Numbered from the stretch's first letter, positions 26,687-35,285 are shown. The stretch is DNA of 64,000 nucleotides from Massilia sp. Root133 (GCF_001426525.1 NZ_LMEW01000023.1:62001-126000); one strand, 5' to 3'. Made by a program: numbers and translations. The notes: generated by a model from the sequence alone, not told the origin.

Positions 26687-27849
26687 GCGGACAGTTCGCG
26701 CATCACCCGAATCAGGTCCGCCTTGCCCTCGAAGCCGATGCCCGGCAGGTCCGGCATCGTGATGAAACCGTCCTCCACGCGTACGCCGTCCGGGAAGCCG
26801 CCGAACGGCTGGAACAGGTCGGGATACGATTCGTTGCCGCCCAGGCCCAGGCCGGCCGCGATGTTCAGCGACATCTGGTGGCCGCCGTGCGGGATGCAGC
26901 GCGTGCGCGACCAGCCGTGCTGGCGCAGCATGTCGAGCGTGCGCAGGTACTCCACCAAGCCGTAGGAGAGGGCGCAATCGAACTGCAGCCAGTCGCGGTC
27001 CGGCCGCATGCCGCCGTAGCGGACCAGGTTGCGCGCGTCCTGCATCGAGAACAGGTTCTCGCCCGTCGCCATCGGCTTGTCGTAGTAGTTGCGCAGGGTG
27101 GCCTGCAGTTCGAAGTCGAGCGGGTCGCCCGCTTCCTCGTACCAGAACAGGTCGTAGCGCGACAGGGCCTTGGCGTAGGCGATCGCGGTGTCGAGGTCGA
27201 AGCGGCCGTTGGCGTCCACGGCCAGTTTCTGCCCGTTCTTCAGCACGGACTGCACGGCGTCGATGCGGCGCAGGTCGTCGTCGAGCGGCGCGCCGCCGAT
27301 CTTCATCTTGACGACGTTGTAGCCACGCTCGATGTAGCCGCGCATCTCGTCCTTCAGCTTGTCGAGATCCTTGCCGGGGTAGTAGTAGCCGCCGGCCGCG
27401 TACACGAACACGTTGCGGTGCGGGCGGCCGTCGCCGTAGCGGTCGGCCAGCAGCTGGAACAGCGGCTTGTCCGCGATCTTCGCGACGGCATCCCACACGG
27501 CCATGTCGATGGTGCCGATGGCAACGGAGCGCTCGCCGTGGCCGCCCGGCTTTTCGTTGGTGAACATCGCATCCCAGATCCGGTGCGGATCGAGGTTGTC
27601 GCCCGCGTCGTCCAGCAGGGATGCCGGATCGGCCTCGAGGATGCGCGGGATGAAGCGCTCGCGCATCAACTTGCCCTGGCCGTAGCGGCCGTTGGAATTG
27701 AAACCGTAGCCGACGACGGGCTTGCCGTCTCGAACGACGTCCGTGATGACGGCCACGAGACTCAGGGTCATCTTGCTGAAGTCGATGTAGGCGTTGCGGA
27801 TGGGGGAGCTGATGGGGAGTGTCTGTTCGCGGATGTCGACGATTCTCAT
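26683..27849 (-). CDS. tarD: D(-)-tartrate dehydratase (enolase superfamily)
   Basis: 388-residue member of the mandelate-racemase group of the enolase superfamily. It is very close in sequence to the characterised Bradyrhizobium TarD as I recall it, for example PISSPIRNAYIDFSKMT, AGGYYYPGKD and MPDLPGIGFEGK. Active-site features are visible: the base KMKIGGA, metal ligands in VDANGRF, FWYEEAGDP and ATGENLF, and the His of CIPHGGHQMSLN. The reaction is dehydration of D-tartrate to oxaloacetate. A LysR gene is divergent from it, the common layout for such a catabolic gene. No tartrate transporter is adjacent. Confidence 0.9.
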   Translation of the reverse strand: MRIVDIREQTLPISSPIRNAYIDFSKMTLSLVAVITDVVRDGKPVVGYGFNSNGRYGQGKLMRERFIPRILEADPASLLDDAGDNLDPHRIWDAMFTNEKPGGHGERSVAIGTIDMAVWDAVAKIADKPLFQLLADRYGDGRPHRNVFVYAAGGYYYPGKDLDKLKDEMRGYIERGYNVVKMKIGGAPLDDDLRRIDAVQSVLKNGQKLAVDANGRFDLDTAIAYAKALSRYDLFWYEEAGDPLDFELQATLRNYYDKPMATGENLFSMQDARNLVRYGGMRPDRDWLQFDCALSYGLVEYLRTLDMLRQHGWSRTRCIPHGGHQMSLNIAAGLGLGGNESYPDLFQPFGGFPDGVRVEDGFITMPDLPGIGFEGKADLIRVMRELSA

Positions 27850-27907
27850 GGTGGCCTCGCTGGCGTGTTGTTCAAGCGTGCAGGGTAAATCCCCGGGGCG
27901 CTCCTAT

Positions 27908-27926
27908 AATTCGCCGTGTGTGAATT
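27908..27926. promoter_or_regulatory. Candidate LysR-type operator
   Basis: AATTC-N9-GAATT, an inverted repeat of the T-N11-A kind bound by LysR regulators, centred in the 105-bp gap between tarD and its divergent LysR gene. Confidence 0.5.
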
Positions 27927-27954
27927 GATTATTGAATTTAAGTGAATACCAGGT

Positions 27955-28854
27955 ATGGATAACAGCGGCGCATCCGAACTCGAATTCTTCGTGCTGGTCG
28001 CGCGGCACGGCTCACTGGCGGCCGCCGCCCGCGCGCTCGACCTCACGCCGCCGGCCGCGACGAAACGCCTCGCGCAAATGGAGGCAAGGCTGGGCGTCCG
28101 GCTCGTCAACCGCACGACGCGGCGGCTGTCGCTGACGAGCGAAGGCGAGACCTACCTCGCGCACGCGACGCGCATCCTGGCGGCGATCCGCGAGATGGAA
28201 GACGCGGTCGCGAGCAACCGCACCGCCCCGCGCGGCCTGCTGCGGGTGAATGCGAGCCTCGGCTTCGGCCGCACCACGATCGCGCCCATCGTCTCCGCGT
28301 TCTGCAAGCGTCATCCGCAGGTCGAGGTGCAGCTGGACGTGACGGACCGCCCCGTCGACCTGGTGGAAAGCGGCTACGACCTCGCCATCCGTTTCGGCGC
28401 GCTGCCGGATAAACGGCTGGCCGCGCGCCGCGTGCTGTCGAACCGGCGCTTCCTGTGCGCGTCGCCGCGCTACCTGCAGCAGCACGGCGAGCCGCAGACG
28501 CTGGCGGACCTGGCGCGCCACCGCTGCATCCTGCACCGCCAGAACGACGACGCGTACGGCATCTGGCGTTTCAACGAGGGCGAGGACGGCGAGGTGGTGA
28601 AGGTGCACGGGGCGTTGTCGAGCAACGACGGCGACATCGTGCTGGGCTGGGCGCTGGACGGGCACGGCATCCTGATCCGCTCGGAATGGGATCTCGCCAA
28701 ATATGTCAAAAGCGGCAGGCTGCGTGTCATGCTGCCGCAGTACACGCTGCCGGCGGCCGATTTGTTCGTCTACTACCTCAATCGCAGGAACCAGGCGGCG
28801 CGCACGCGGGCGTTCATCGATTTTCTGGTCGAGCACCTGGGCGAGACCGGGTAG
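27955..28854 (+). CDS. LysR-family regulator, divergent from tarD
   Basis: 299-residue LysR protein with an N-terminal winged helix-turn-helix (LEFFVLVARHGSLAAAARAL, then LTPPAATKRLAQMEARLGVRLVNRTTRR) and a C-terminal effector domain. The RTTRRLSLT linker places it in the large CrgA/AaeR-like subgroup. The divergent layout and shared control region make it the probable activator of tarD, with tartrate as a possible co-inducer (inference). It ends just before a terminator shared with the tRNA genes. Confidence 0.88.
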   Translation: MDNSGASELEFFVLVARHGSLAAAARALDLTPPAATKRLAQMEARLGVRLVNRTTRRLSLTSEGETYLAHATRILAAIREMEDAVASNRTAPRGLLRVNASLGFGRTTIAPIVSAFCKRHPQVEVQLDVTDRPVDLVESGYDLAIRFGALPDKRLAARRVLSNRRFLCASPRYLQQHGEPQTLADLARHRCILHRQNDDAYGIWRFNEGEDGEVVKVHGALSSNDGDIVLGWALDGHGILIRSEWDLAKYVKSGRLRVMLPQYTLPAADLFVYYLNRRNQAARTRAFIDFLVEHLGETG

Positions 28855-28864
28855 GCCGGAATGG

Positions 28865-28898
28865 AAAAAGCCGCCGGCTCTTGCGAACCGGCGGCTTT
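28865..28898 (-). terminator. Bidirectional terminator between LysR gene and tRNA genes
   Basis: Stem AAAGCCGCCGG / CCGGCGGCTTT, with a run of T on the minus strand (28865-28869), so its main job is to end the tRNA transcript. Confidence 0.8.
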
Positions 28899-28905
28899 CC
28901 GAATC

Positions 28906-28982
28906 TGGTGGTGATAGGTGGACTTGAACCACCGACCCTAGCATTATGAATGCTATGCTCTAACCAACTGAGCTATATCACC
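28906..28982 (-). tRNA. tRNA-Met (CAT), copy 1
   Basis: 77 nt including an encoded CCA end. The acceptor arms GGTGATA / TATCACC pair fully, the anticodon loop is TTCATAA, giving CAT, and the T loop reads GGTTCAAGTCC. It has a normal elongator-type D arm. The CAT anticodon could also mean tRNA-Ile2 (lysidine-modified); sequence alone does not settle this, but Met is the default call. Confidence 0.88.
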
Positions 28983-29061
28983 AGCTGCATCACTGCTGAA
29001 ACAAACACTTTTAAAACAAAATGGCTCAGCCTCGAGTGCCAAGCCATTTCGCTTGAATCCT

Positions 29062-29138
29062 TGGTGGTGATAGGTGGACTTGAACCACCGACCCTAGCAT
29101 TATGAATGCTATGCTCTAACCAACTGAGCTATATCACC
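29062..29138 (-). tRNA. tRNA-Met (CAT), copy 2
   Basis: Identical over 77 nt to the tRNA at 28906-28982, 79 bp away on the same strand, and presumably in one transcript ending at 28865. Recent duplication or gene conversion keeps the copies equal. Confidence 0.88.
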
Positions 29139-29224
29139 AGAACGGGGTGCATTATGCCGTCCGCACCCCGACGTGTCAAGGCTACCCCCTCAGGATCACC
29201 CTGTCCAGCCCCGCACGAATCGTC

Positions 29225-30178
29225 TCACGCCCGCAACGTGGCCAGATGAGCAAGCATCTGCGGCGCCGGATCCGGCCCCAGGCAATCGATCACGATCCGC
29301 TCCGGCATCGACCGCAACCAGGTCAGCTGGCGCTTGGCCAGCTGGCGCGTGGCGATGATGCCCGTCTCGCGCAGCTGGGCGCGGTCGATCGTGCCGTCGA
29401 GGTATTCCCACGCCTGGCGGTAGCCCACGCAGCGCATCGACGGCAGGTTCGGGTTTAAATCGCCGCGCGCGCGCAGGCCCGCGACCTCGGCCACGATGCC
29501 GGTGTCGTCGTACTTGCCCAGCATCTGGTCGAAGCGCAGCGCGATGCGCTCGTGCAGCACGGCGCGGTCCGATGGCTCCAGTGCGAACGGTACGAGGTCG
29601 AACGGCAGTTCCTGCTTCTCGCGGCGCGCGAGCAGGGCGGACATCGGCTTGCCCGACAATTCATGGATCTCCAGCGCGCGGTTGATGCGCTGGGCGTCGT
29701 TCGGCGCGAGACGGTCCGCGGTGACCGGATCGACGTCGCGCAGCTTCGCGTGCATGCCGGGCCAGCCGATGCGCGCCGCTTCCGCGTCGAGGCGTGCACG
29801 CACGTCGGCATCGGCGGTGGGCAGGTCGTCCAGGCCGTCGTTCAGGCCCTTGAAGTACATCATCGTGCCGCCGACGAGCAGCGGCAGCCGGCCGCGCGCC
29901 TGGATCTCGGCCACGAGCCGGATCGCATCTTCGCGGAACTGCGCGACGGAGTAGGCGTCGAGCGGATCGATGATGTCGATGAGGTGATGCGGCGCGCTCG
30001 CGAGTTCCTCGGCCGACGGTTTTGCCGTGCCGATGTCCATGCCGCGGTAGACGAGGGCGGAGTCGACCGAGATGATCTCGACCGGGATTTCCTTGGCGAT
30101 GGTGAGCGCCGCTGCCGTCTTGCCGGACGCGGTCGGGCCCATGATGGCTACCGCCAGCGGTTTGTGTTGCGATGTCAT
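29225..30178 (-). CDS. miaA: tRNA dimethylallyltransferase
   Basis: Adds the dimethylallyl group to A37 of UNN-reading tRNAs, producing the substrate of MiaB (encoded at 9957). 317 residues with P-loop MGPTASGKTAAA, the conserved ISVDSALVYRGMDIGTAKP block and RCVGYRQAW near the C-terminus. The open frame continues far upstream through mutL in another frame, so the ATG at 30178 (MTSQHKPLAV) is the true start. It lies 9 bp after the mutL gene, as in many proteobacteria (mutL-miaA). Confidence 0.96.
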   Translation of the reverse strand: MTSQHKPLAVAIMGPTASGKTAAALTIAKEIPVEIISVDSALVYRGMDIGTAKPSAEELASAPHHLIDIIDPLDAYSVAQFREDAIRLVAEIQARGRLPLLVGGTMMYFKGLNDGLDDLPTADADVRARLDAEAARIGWPGMHAKLRDVDPVTADRLAPNDAQRINRALEIHELSGKPMSALLARREKQELPFDLVPFALEPSDRAVLHERIALRFDQMLGKYDDTGIVAEVAGLRARGDLNPNLPSMRCVGYRQAWEYLDGTIDRAQLRETGIIATRQLAKRQLTWLRSMPERIVIDCLGPDPAPQMLAHLATLRA

Positions 30179-30186
30179 GTGAGGCT

Positions 30187-32151
30187 TTACTGGCCGCGCA
30201 GGAACAGCTTGTCGAGCGCGGCGATTTCGAGTTGGACCCAGGTCGGGCGGCCGTGGTTGCACTGGTCGGCGCGTTCCGTCGCTTCCATCTGGCGCAGCAG
30301 GGCGTTCATTTCGGGCTGCGTGAGGATGCGGTTCGCGCGCACGGCCGTGTGGCAGGCGAGGGTGCCGAGCAGTTCGTTGCGGCGCTCGATCAGCACGCGC
30401 GAGCCGCCGAATTCGCGCACGTCGCGCAGCACGTCGCGCGCGAGCGTTTGCGCGTCGGCGTTCTTGAGGAGCGTCGGCACGGCACGCACGGCGAGCGTCG
30501 TCGGCGATACGGCCGCGATGTCGAAGCCCAGCGCCTTCAGCGTCTCCTGTTCTTCCTGCGCGGTGCCCACTTCGATGGCGTCGGCGAAGAACGTCACGGG
30601 GATCAGCATCTGCTGCACCTGCATCTGCTCGCCGCCGGCCTGGGCATCGAGCGCGTTCTTCAGCTGTTCGTACAGGATGCGTTCGTGCGCCGCGTGCATG
30701 TCGACGAGGACCAACCCTTTGCGGTTCTGCGCCAGCACGTAGATGCCGTGCAGCTGGGCCAGCGCGAAGCCGAGCGGGAAGTCGTCGTCGGAGGCGGGCC
30801 TGGTCGTTTCCGGCAGCGGGGCTTCCTGCACGCCCGGCGGTTGCGCGGGTTTCGGCGTGCCGGTGAACAGCGCGCCATAGTCCGAGGTGCGTTGCGGGAC
30901 GCCGGCGCCCGTCGGCGCATCCCAGCGGCTGACGGGCGGGAACGGGGACGGCGAGAACGTCGATGAGGCGCGCGAGCCACCGCCACCACCGCCGCCCGAG
31001 CCCGAGGTCCAGGCGGGCGATGCCAGTTGCGACCCGAACGACGTCTGCTCGTGCGGCCGGCGCCACGACGGCGTGTCGCCCAGCGACGTGGACGACGGCG
31101 TGATCTCGGCGGCGCTCACGGGTGCGGGCGTATCGCCGTGCGCCGTCGCCGACGTGCGGGCCAGCGCGCGCTGCACGGCGTGGAACACGAACTGGTGGAC
31201 GGCGCGGCTGTCGCGGAAGCGCACTTCGATCTTCGACGGGTGCACGTTCACGTCGACCATCGCCGGGTCGAGTTCGAGCGCCAGCACGTACGACGGAAAG
31301 CGGTCGCCGTGCAGCACGTCCTCGTACGCGGCTTTCACGGCGTGGACGAGCAGCTTGTCGCGCACGAAGCGGCCGTTGACATAAAAATACTGGCTGTCGG
31401 CGCGCGCCTTCGACGCCGTCGGCAGGCCGACGTAGCCGTGCAGGCGCAGCGGACCGGCACTCTCGTCGAGCTGCAGGCGGGCTTCGGCGAAGTCGCCGCC
31501 GAGGATCTGCGCGCTGCGCTTGGCCGATTCGCTCGTGTTCCAGTGGTCGATCGTGCGGCCATTGTGGGTCAGGCTGAACGACACGTCCGGCCGCGCCAGC
31601 GCGATGCGGCGCACGACTTCGGCGCAGTGGCCGTATTCGGTCTGCTCGGATTTCAGGAATTTACGGCGCGCGGGCGTATTGAAATACAGGTCCTGCACGT
31701 CGATCGTCGTGCCGAACGGACCGGACGACGGCGACACCGTGCCTTGGTGCGAGCCGACGATCTCCCACGCGTGCGCGGCGCCCTGGGTGCGTGACGTGAT
31801 CTTGACGGCGGCGACCGACGCGATCGACGCGAGCGCCTCGCCGCGGAAGCCGAGCGTGTTCACGTTCTCGAGGTCGGTCAGCGACGCGATCTTCGACGTC
31901 GCGTGACGGGCCAGCGCGAGCGGCAATTCCTCGGGCGGGATGCCGCGGCCGTTATCGGTAATGGCGATGCGTTTGACGCCGCCTTCCTCGAGCCGGACCG
32001 TGACCTGCGTGGCGCCGGCGTCGAGCGCGTTTTCCAGCAACTCCTTCACCACCGCCGACGGCCGCTCGACGACCTCGCCGGCGGCGATCTGCGAGATGAG
32101 CTGGTCGGGAAGCTGCTGGATGGGGCGGTGGGTGGGGGCCGGGGCGTTCAT
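30187..32151 (-). CDS. mutL: DNA mismatch repair protein MutL
   Basis: 654 residues. The N-terminal GHKL ATPase shows LISQIAAGEVVERPSAVVKE, ENALDAGATQV, ITDNGRGIPPEEL and NTLGFRGEAL. A Pro/Ser/Gly-rich linker (about residues 340-450) joins the C-terminal dimer domain. That domain carries DMHAAHERILYE, a variant of the endonuclease motif DQHA-x2-E-x4-E, and CNHGRPTW, the zinc-site CxHGRP motif. It therefore looks like a nicking MutL of bacteria without MutH. Coupled with miaA. Confidence 0.96.
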   Translation of the reverse strand: MNAPAPTHRPIQQLPDQLISQIAAGEVVERPSAVVKELLENALDAGATQVTVRLEEGGVKRIAITDNGRGIPPEELPLALARHATSKIASLTDLENVNTLGFRGEALASIASVAAVKITSRTQGAAHAWEIVGSHQGTVSPSSGPFGTTIDVQDLYFNTPARRKFLKSEQTEYGHCAEVVRRIALARPDVSFSLTHNGRTIDHWNTSESAKRSAQILGGDFAEARLQLDESAGPLRLHGYVGLPTASKARADSQYFYVNGRFVRDKLLVHAVKAAYEDVLHGDRFPSYVLALELDPAMVDVNVHPSKIEVRFRDSRAVHQFVFHAVQRALARTSATAHGDTPAPVSAAEITPSSTSLGDTPSWRRPHEQTSFGSQLASPAWTSGSGGGGGGGSRASSTFSPSPFPPVSRWDAPTGAGVPQRTSDYGALFTGTPKPAQPPGVQEAPLPETTRPASDDDFPLGFALAQLHGIYVLAQNRKGLVLVDMHAAHERILYEQLKNALDAQAGGEQMQVQQMLIPVTFFADAIEVGTAQEEQETLKALGFDIAAVSPTTLAVRAVPTLLKNADAQTLARDVLRDVREFGGSRVLIERRNELLGTLACHTAVRANRILTQPEMNALLRQMEATERADQCNHGRPTWVQLEIAALDKLFLRGQ

Positions 32152-32205
32152 CCGTAAATTATAGCTCGCGGCAAGCCCCGAAACCGGAGGTGTTTGATTT
32201 TTCCC

Positions 32206-32292
32206 AAACCGGGGTCAGAGCCCGATTTGAGGACATTGATTGACAAAATGTCTTTAAAGAAGTTGCCAAAAACCGGGCTCTGACCCCGGTTT
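32206..32292. repeat. Paired inverted REP-like element (repeat family B)
   Basis: AAACCGGGGTCAGAGCCCG (32206-32224) and its exact reverse complement (32274-32292) flank a 49-bp centre, so the whole can fold into one long hairpin. A third unit lies at 53021-53039. The right arm is inside the 3' end of the cyclophilin gene. Confidence 0.85.
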
Positions 32293-33207
32293 TTGTTCCC
32301 GCACGGGAATCGGCGCTGCGCACAGGTCGAGATGGCCGGCCGCGACCTTGGTCCACGGGCCGCCGCGGTTGCGCTGGGCGTCCAGGACGCTCTGGTAGGC
32401 GGCGCTCTCGGTGCGCATCACTTCGAAACGGCTGCGCTGGTCCGCCGGGACGTCGGCCGCCACCTTAACCGATGCGATCGGCACGTTCATCTCCGGCTTG
32501 TCGTAGAACCCCATCGGCGCGGGGCCGCGCGGCAGGGCGGACAGTTGCGGCATGCCGGAGATCACGCGGCCGACCACCGTGATGTTGCGGTCGAGGTGGC
32601 GCGCCGGGCCGATGACGGCGTACAGCGCCGTGCCGCCGCCGCTGTCGGCATCGTTGTCGCGACCCACGCCGACCATGCCGTAGCAGTGCGCCAGCCAGGT
32701 CTCGCCCGTCTTCGGGTCGCGGCCGACCGGGAAACCGTTCGAATGGCCGACCTGGGGCGCGTAGCCGTCGACGTCCTTCATCCGCGTGAAATGCGTATCG
32801 TTCCTGAGGGGGACGGTGAACTCGGCCTTCAGCGTCTTCTGCGCACCTTTGATCCGGCGCACCTTGTCGTTGTCTTCGTTCGGATCGCCCCATTGCACGA
32901 CCCAGTTGTCCTGCACGCGCACGACGGCCAGTCCGTCGAAATAATGCTCGCGCACGAGGGCCTTGATGTTCTTCACGTGGTTCGGCGCGAACGTCGGCGC
33001 CAGTTCGATGACGACGCGGCCGAACGGGAGTTCCATGTACAGCGTGTTGTCCGGGTCGAGAGGCCGCCAGTCCGACGGTTTCGATGCCTTGACGATGTCG
33101 GCGACGCTGGGCTTCGGCGGGAGTTCCCTGGCGCCGGCGGTCGCCGCGAAGAGGGCGCAGGTGGCGGCGAGAATCGTGTGTCGGAAGAGGAAATATGCCT
33201 TCTTCAA
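32254..33207 (-). CDS. Periplasmic cyclophilin-type peptidyl-prolyl isomerase
   Basis: 317 residues. Signal peptide (HTILAATCALFAATAGA) then a cyclophilin domain: LPFGRVVIELAPTFAPNHVKNIKAL, HYFDGLAVVRVQDNWVVQWGD, AHCYGMVGVGRDND and IGPARHLDRNITVVGRVISGM. It would speed proline isomerisation during folding of exported proteins. It is longer than the minimal domain, with an extra C-terminal segment. The last residues (REQKPGSEPGFWQLL) are encoded by the right arm of a REP-like repeat, so the native end has probably been replaced or extended. Confidence 0.88.
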   Translation of the reverse strand: MKKAYFLFRHTILAATCALFAATAGARELPPKPSVADIVKASKPSDWRPLDPDNTLYMELPFGRVVIELAPTFAPNHVKNIKALVREHYFDGLAVVRVQDNWVVQWGDPNEDNDKVRRIKGAQKTLKAEFTVPLRNDTHFTRMKDVDGYAPQVGHSNGFPVGRDPKTGETWLAHCYGMVGVGRDNDADSGGGTALYAVIGPARHLDRNITVVGRVISGMPQLSALPRGPAPMGFYDKPEMNVPIASVKVAADVPADQRSRFEVMRTESAAYQSVLDAQRNRGGPWTKVAAGHLDLCAAPIPVREQKPGSEPGFWQLL

Positions 33208-33389
33208 TGTCGTCTCCTTGGCCGCTTGTGGCGGGCCGGATCATTGGATGTGTGATGACGATTGTAATCTGGAAAATATTAAAATTAAAACATTTTTGCC
33301 GATGAAGAAAATTCGCCGTGAAGATGAGCCGGCAGCCATTTTCGGGGTCGGACTGATGGTATGATTCGGCGCTACCATTTAGGAAAATT

Positions 33390-34034
33390 ATGGATCTGAT
33401 GCAATTCTTCGACATGATTCTTCATGTCGATAAGACCCTCGGCACATTGCTGGCGCAATACGGGGTGTATGTGTATGCCGTGCTGTTCGCCATCGTGTTC
33501 TGCGAAACCGGCCTCGTGGTTCTGTTCTTTTTCCCCGGTGACACCCTCCTGTTCATCGCCGGCGCCTTCTGCGCCACCGGCGAGATGAGTTATGCCTTGC
33601 TGACGCTCCTGTTGATCGTGGCGGCGGTGACGGGCAATACCCTCAACTATTACATCGGCGGGGCGATCGGGCATCGCGTGTTCACGCACGATTACCGCTG
33701 GCTGAACAAGGACGCGCTGCATCGCACCCACGAATTCTTCGAACGCCACGGCGGCAAGACGATCATCCTGGCCCGTTTCGTGCCCGTCGTGCGCACGTTC
33801 GCGCCGTTCGTCGCGGGCATCTCGGACATGACCCATGCCCGCTTCCAGATGTACAACGTCACGGGCGCCGTGGCCTGGGTGGTCAGCCTGGTGACCGGCG
33901 GTTACTTCTTCGGCAATATCCCGGTGATCCGCGATCACCTGACGATCATCGTGCTGGTGGGCGTCGGCGCGGCCGTCGTGCCCCTGGCGCTGGGCGGGCT
34001 GTACAAGGTTGGACGGCGCATGATGAGCCGCTGA
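33390..34034 (+). CDS. DedA-family membrane protein
   Basis: 214-residue inner-membrane protein with the DedA plan: ETGLVVLFFFPGDTLLFIAG (re-entrant acidic segment), GNTLNYYIGGAIGHRVF, and RFVPVVRTFAPFVAGISDM with the functional arginines. The family flips lipid carriers or phospholipids across the membrane and supports envelope and proton-motive homeostasis. It is a single-gene unit ended by a terminator at 34058. Confidence 0.93.
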   Translation: MDLMQFFDMILHVDKTLGTLLAQYGVYVYAVLFAIVFCETGLVVLFFFPGDTLLFIAGAFCATGEMSYALLTLLLIVAAVTGNTLNYYIGGAIGHRVFTHDYRWLNKDALHRTHEFFERHGGKTIILARFVPVVRTFAPFVAGISDMTHARFQMYNVTGAVAWVVSLVTGGYFFGNIPVIRDHLTIIVLVGVGAAVVPLALGGLYKVGRRMMSR

Positions 34035-34057
34035 AGCCTGACAAGTGATCACATGAA

Positions 34058-34084
34058 ACGCGCCGCATGACGGCGCGTTTTTTA
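34058..34084 (+). terminator. Rho-independent terminator of the DedA gene
   Basis: ACGCGCCG / CGGCGCGT (CATGA loop) followed by six T. Confidence 0.9.
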
Positions 34085-34123
34085 TTTGCGGCGGCTATTG
34101 ATGCACGGAATTGTTCCCCAGGC

Positions 34124-34151
34124 TCAAGTTTACTGTCGGTCACGCCGATAA
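34124..34151 (+). promoter_or_regulatory. Sigma-28 (FliA)-like promoter before the carbonic anhydrase gene
   Basis: TCAAGTTT (34124-34131), 12-bp spacer, GCCGATAA (34144-34151). This resembles the flagellar class 3 promoter TAAAGTTT-N11-GCCGATAA, with an intact -10 and a spacer one base longer. It ends 30 bp before the ATG. Confidence 0.5.
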
Positions 34152-34181
34152 GGCAGTGGAGAGCAATACTACTGGATTCCC

Positions 34182-35273
34182 ATGCGTACCCTGATCGCCC
34201 TGTTCGCTTGCAGCTGCGTCGCCCTGAGCGCAAGCGCCGCGAACGATCCCGCCGCCGCGGCGGCAGCCAGGCTGGCGGCTTCCGTGTCTCGGCCGGCGTC
34301 GGCCATGGTGCCGGCCGCGACGAAAAAGGCCGAGCCCGCCGAAAAGAAAGCCGAACCGAAAGCCGAACCGAAAGCCGAACCGAAAGCCGAACCGGCCGCG
34401 AGCGCCAGCTCGGCCAGCGAGGAAGATGCCGAGGTCGAGCTGTCGGCCAAGATCGCGCAGCGCTTGGCGGCCCTACGGGAGCGCCAGCAAGCCCGCGCGA
34501 CGGCCGCCGCGCGCGCGAAAAAACTCGCCGATGCGAAGCGCAGGCAGGAGGAGCAGGCCGCCGCCGCGGCGGCCGCCATCGCCGCTGCGCCGAAGCACGG
34601 CACCGTGTGGTCGTACGAGGGCGAGCTGGGCCCGGCGAACTGGTCGAAGATCAATGTCGACTGGGCCAAGTGCGGCACCGGCAACCGCCAGTCGCCGATC
34701 GACTTGCGCGACGGTATCAAGGTCAATCTCGAACAGATCAGCTTCGACTACCGCCCGTCGTCGTTCAGCGAGGTCAACAACGGCCACACGATCCAGGTGG
34801 CGGTGGGTGGCGGCAATTTCATCACGGTCGGCAACACCGTGTACGAATTGCAGGAATTTCACTTCCACCGTCCGTCGGAAGAAAAGATCAACGGCAAGGG
34901 CACGGAGATGGTCATCCACCTCGTGCACAAGAGCGCCGAAGGCAAGATCGCCATCATCGCCGTGCTGCTGGAGCGCGGCCAGCCGCACCGCCTGATGCAG
35001 ACGATCTGGGACAACCTGCCGCTGGAAAAATTCGACACCGTCTCGCCCTCGATCGTGATCGACCCGACCGACGCGCTGCCGGAACGGCGCGAGTATTTCA
35101 CCTACATGGGCTCGCTGACGGAACCGCCGTGCACGGAAGGCGTGCTGTGGATGGTGTTCAAGCAGCCGATGCAGGCGTCGCCGGCGCAGATGGCCCTGTT
35201 CTCGCGCCTGTATCCGCTGAACGCGCGGCCGGTCCAGTCGACCGCGGGCCGCTTGATCAAGGAATCGAACTGA
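34182..35273 (+). CDS. Alpha-type carbonic anhydrase with long N-terminal extension
   Basis: 363 residues. Signal peptide (MRTLIALFACSCVALSASA), then about 110 residues of Ala/Lys/Glu-rich sequence including a KAEP repeat and a likely coiled coil (AQRLAALRERQQARATAAAR), then an alpha-carbonic anhydrase domain. Zinc ligands are the two His of EFHFH and the first His of IHLVH. QSPIDL and GSLTEPPCTEGVLW are also typical, with the Thr of the proton relay kept. It hydrates CO2 in the periplasm. The extension is unusual for the family and may anchor the enzyme to the wall or another protein. A FliA-like promoter lies upstream. Confidence 0.92.
   Translation: MRTLIALFACSCVALSASAANDPAAAAAARLAASVSRPASAMVPAATKKAEPAEKKAEPKAEPKAEPKAEPAASASSASEEDAEVELSAKIAQRLAALRERQQARATAAARAKKLADAKRRQEEQAAAAAAAIAAAPKHGTVWSYEGELGPANWSKINVDWAKCGTGNRQSPIDLRDGIKVNLEQISFDYRPSSFSEVNNGHTIQVAVGGGNFITVGNTVYELQEFHFHRPSEEKINGKGTEMVIHLVHKSAEGKIAIIAVLLERGQPHRLMQTIWDNLPLEKFDTVSPSIVIDPTDALPERREYFTYMGSLTEPPCTEGVLWMVFKQPMQASPAQMALFSRLYPLNARPVQSTAGRLIKESN
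34347..34394 (+). repeat. 12-bp tandem repeat, four perfect copies
   Basis: AAAGCCGAACCG repeated four times, encoding KAEP units in the carbonic anhydrase extension. The identity of the copies at the DNA level suggests recent slippage and likely length variation between strains. Confidence 0.92.
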
Positions 35274-35285
35274 GCGCTGGCGTGC

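Noticed and set aside
34347..34394. CRISPR-like direct repeats
   Set aside because: The units are 12 bp with no spacers and lie in frame inside a protein; they are a simple tandem repeat.
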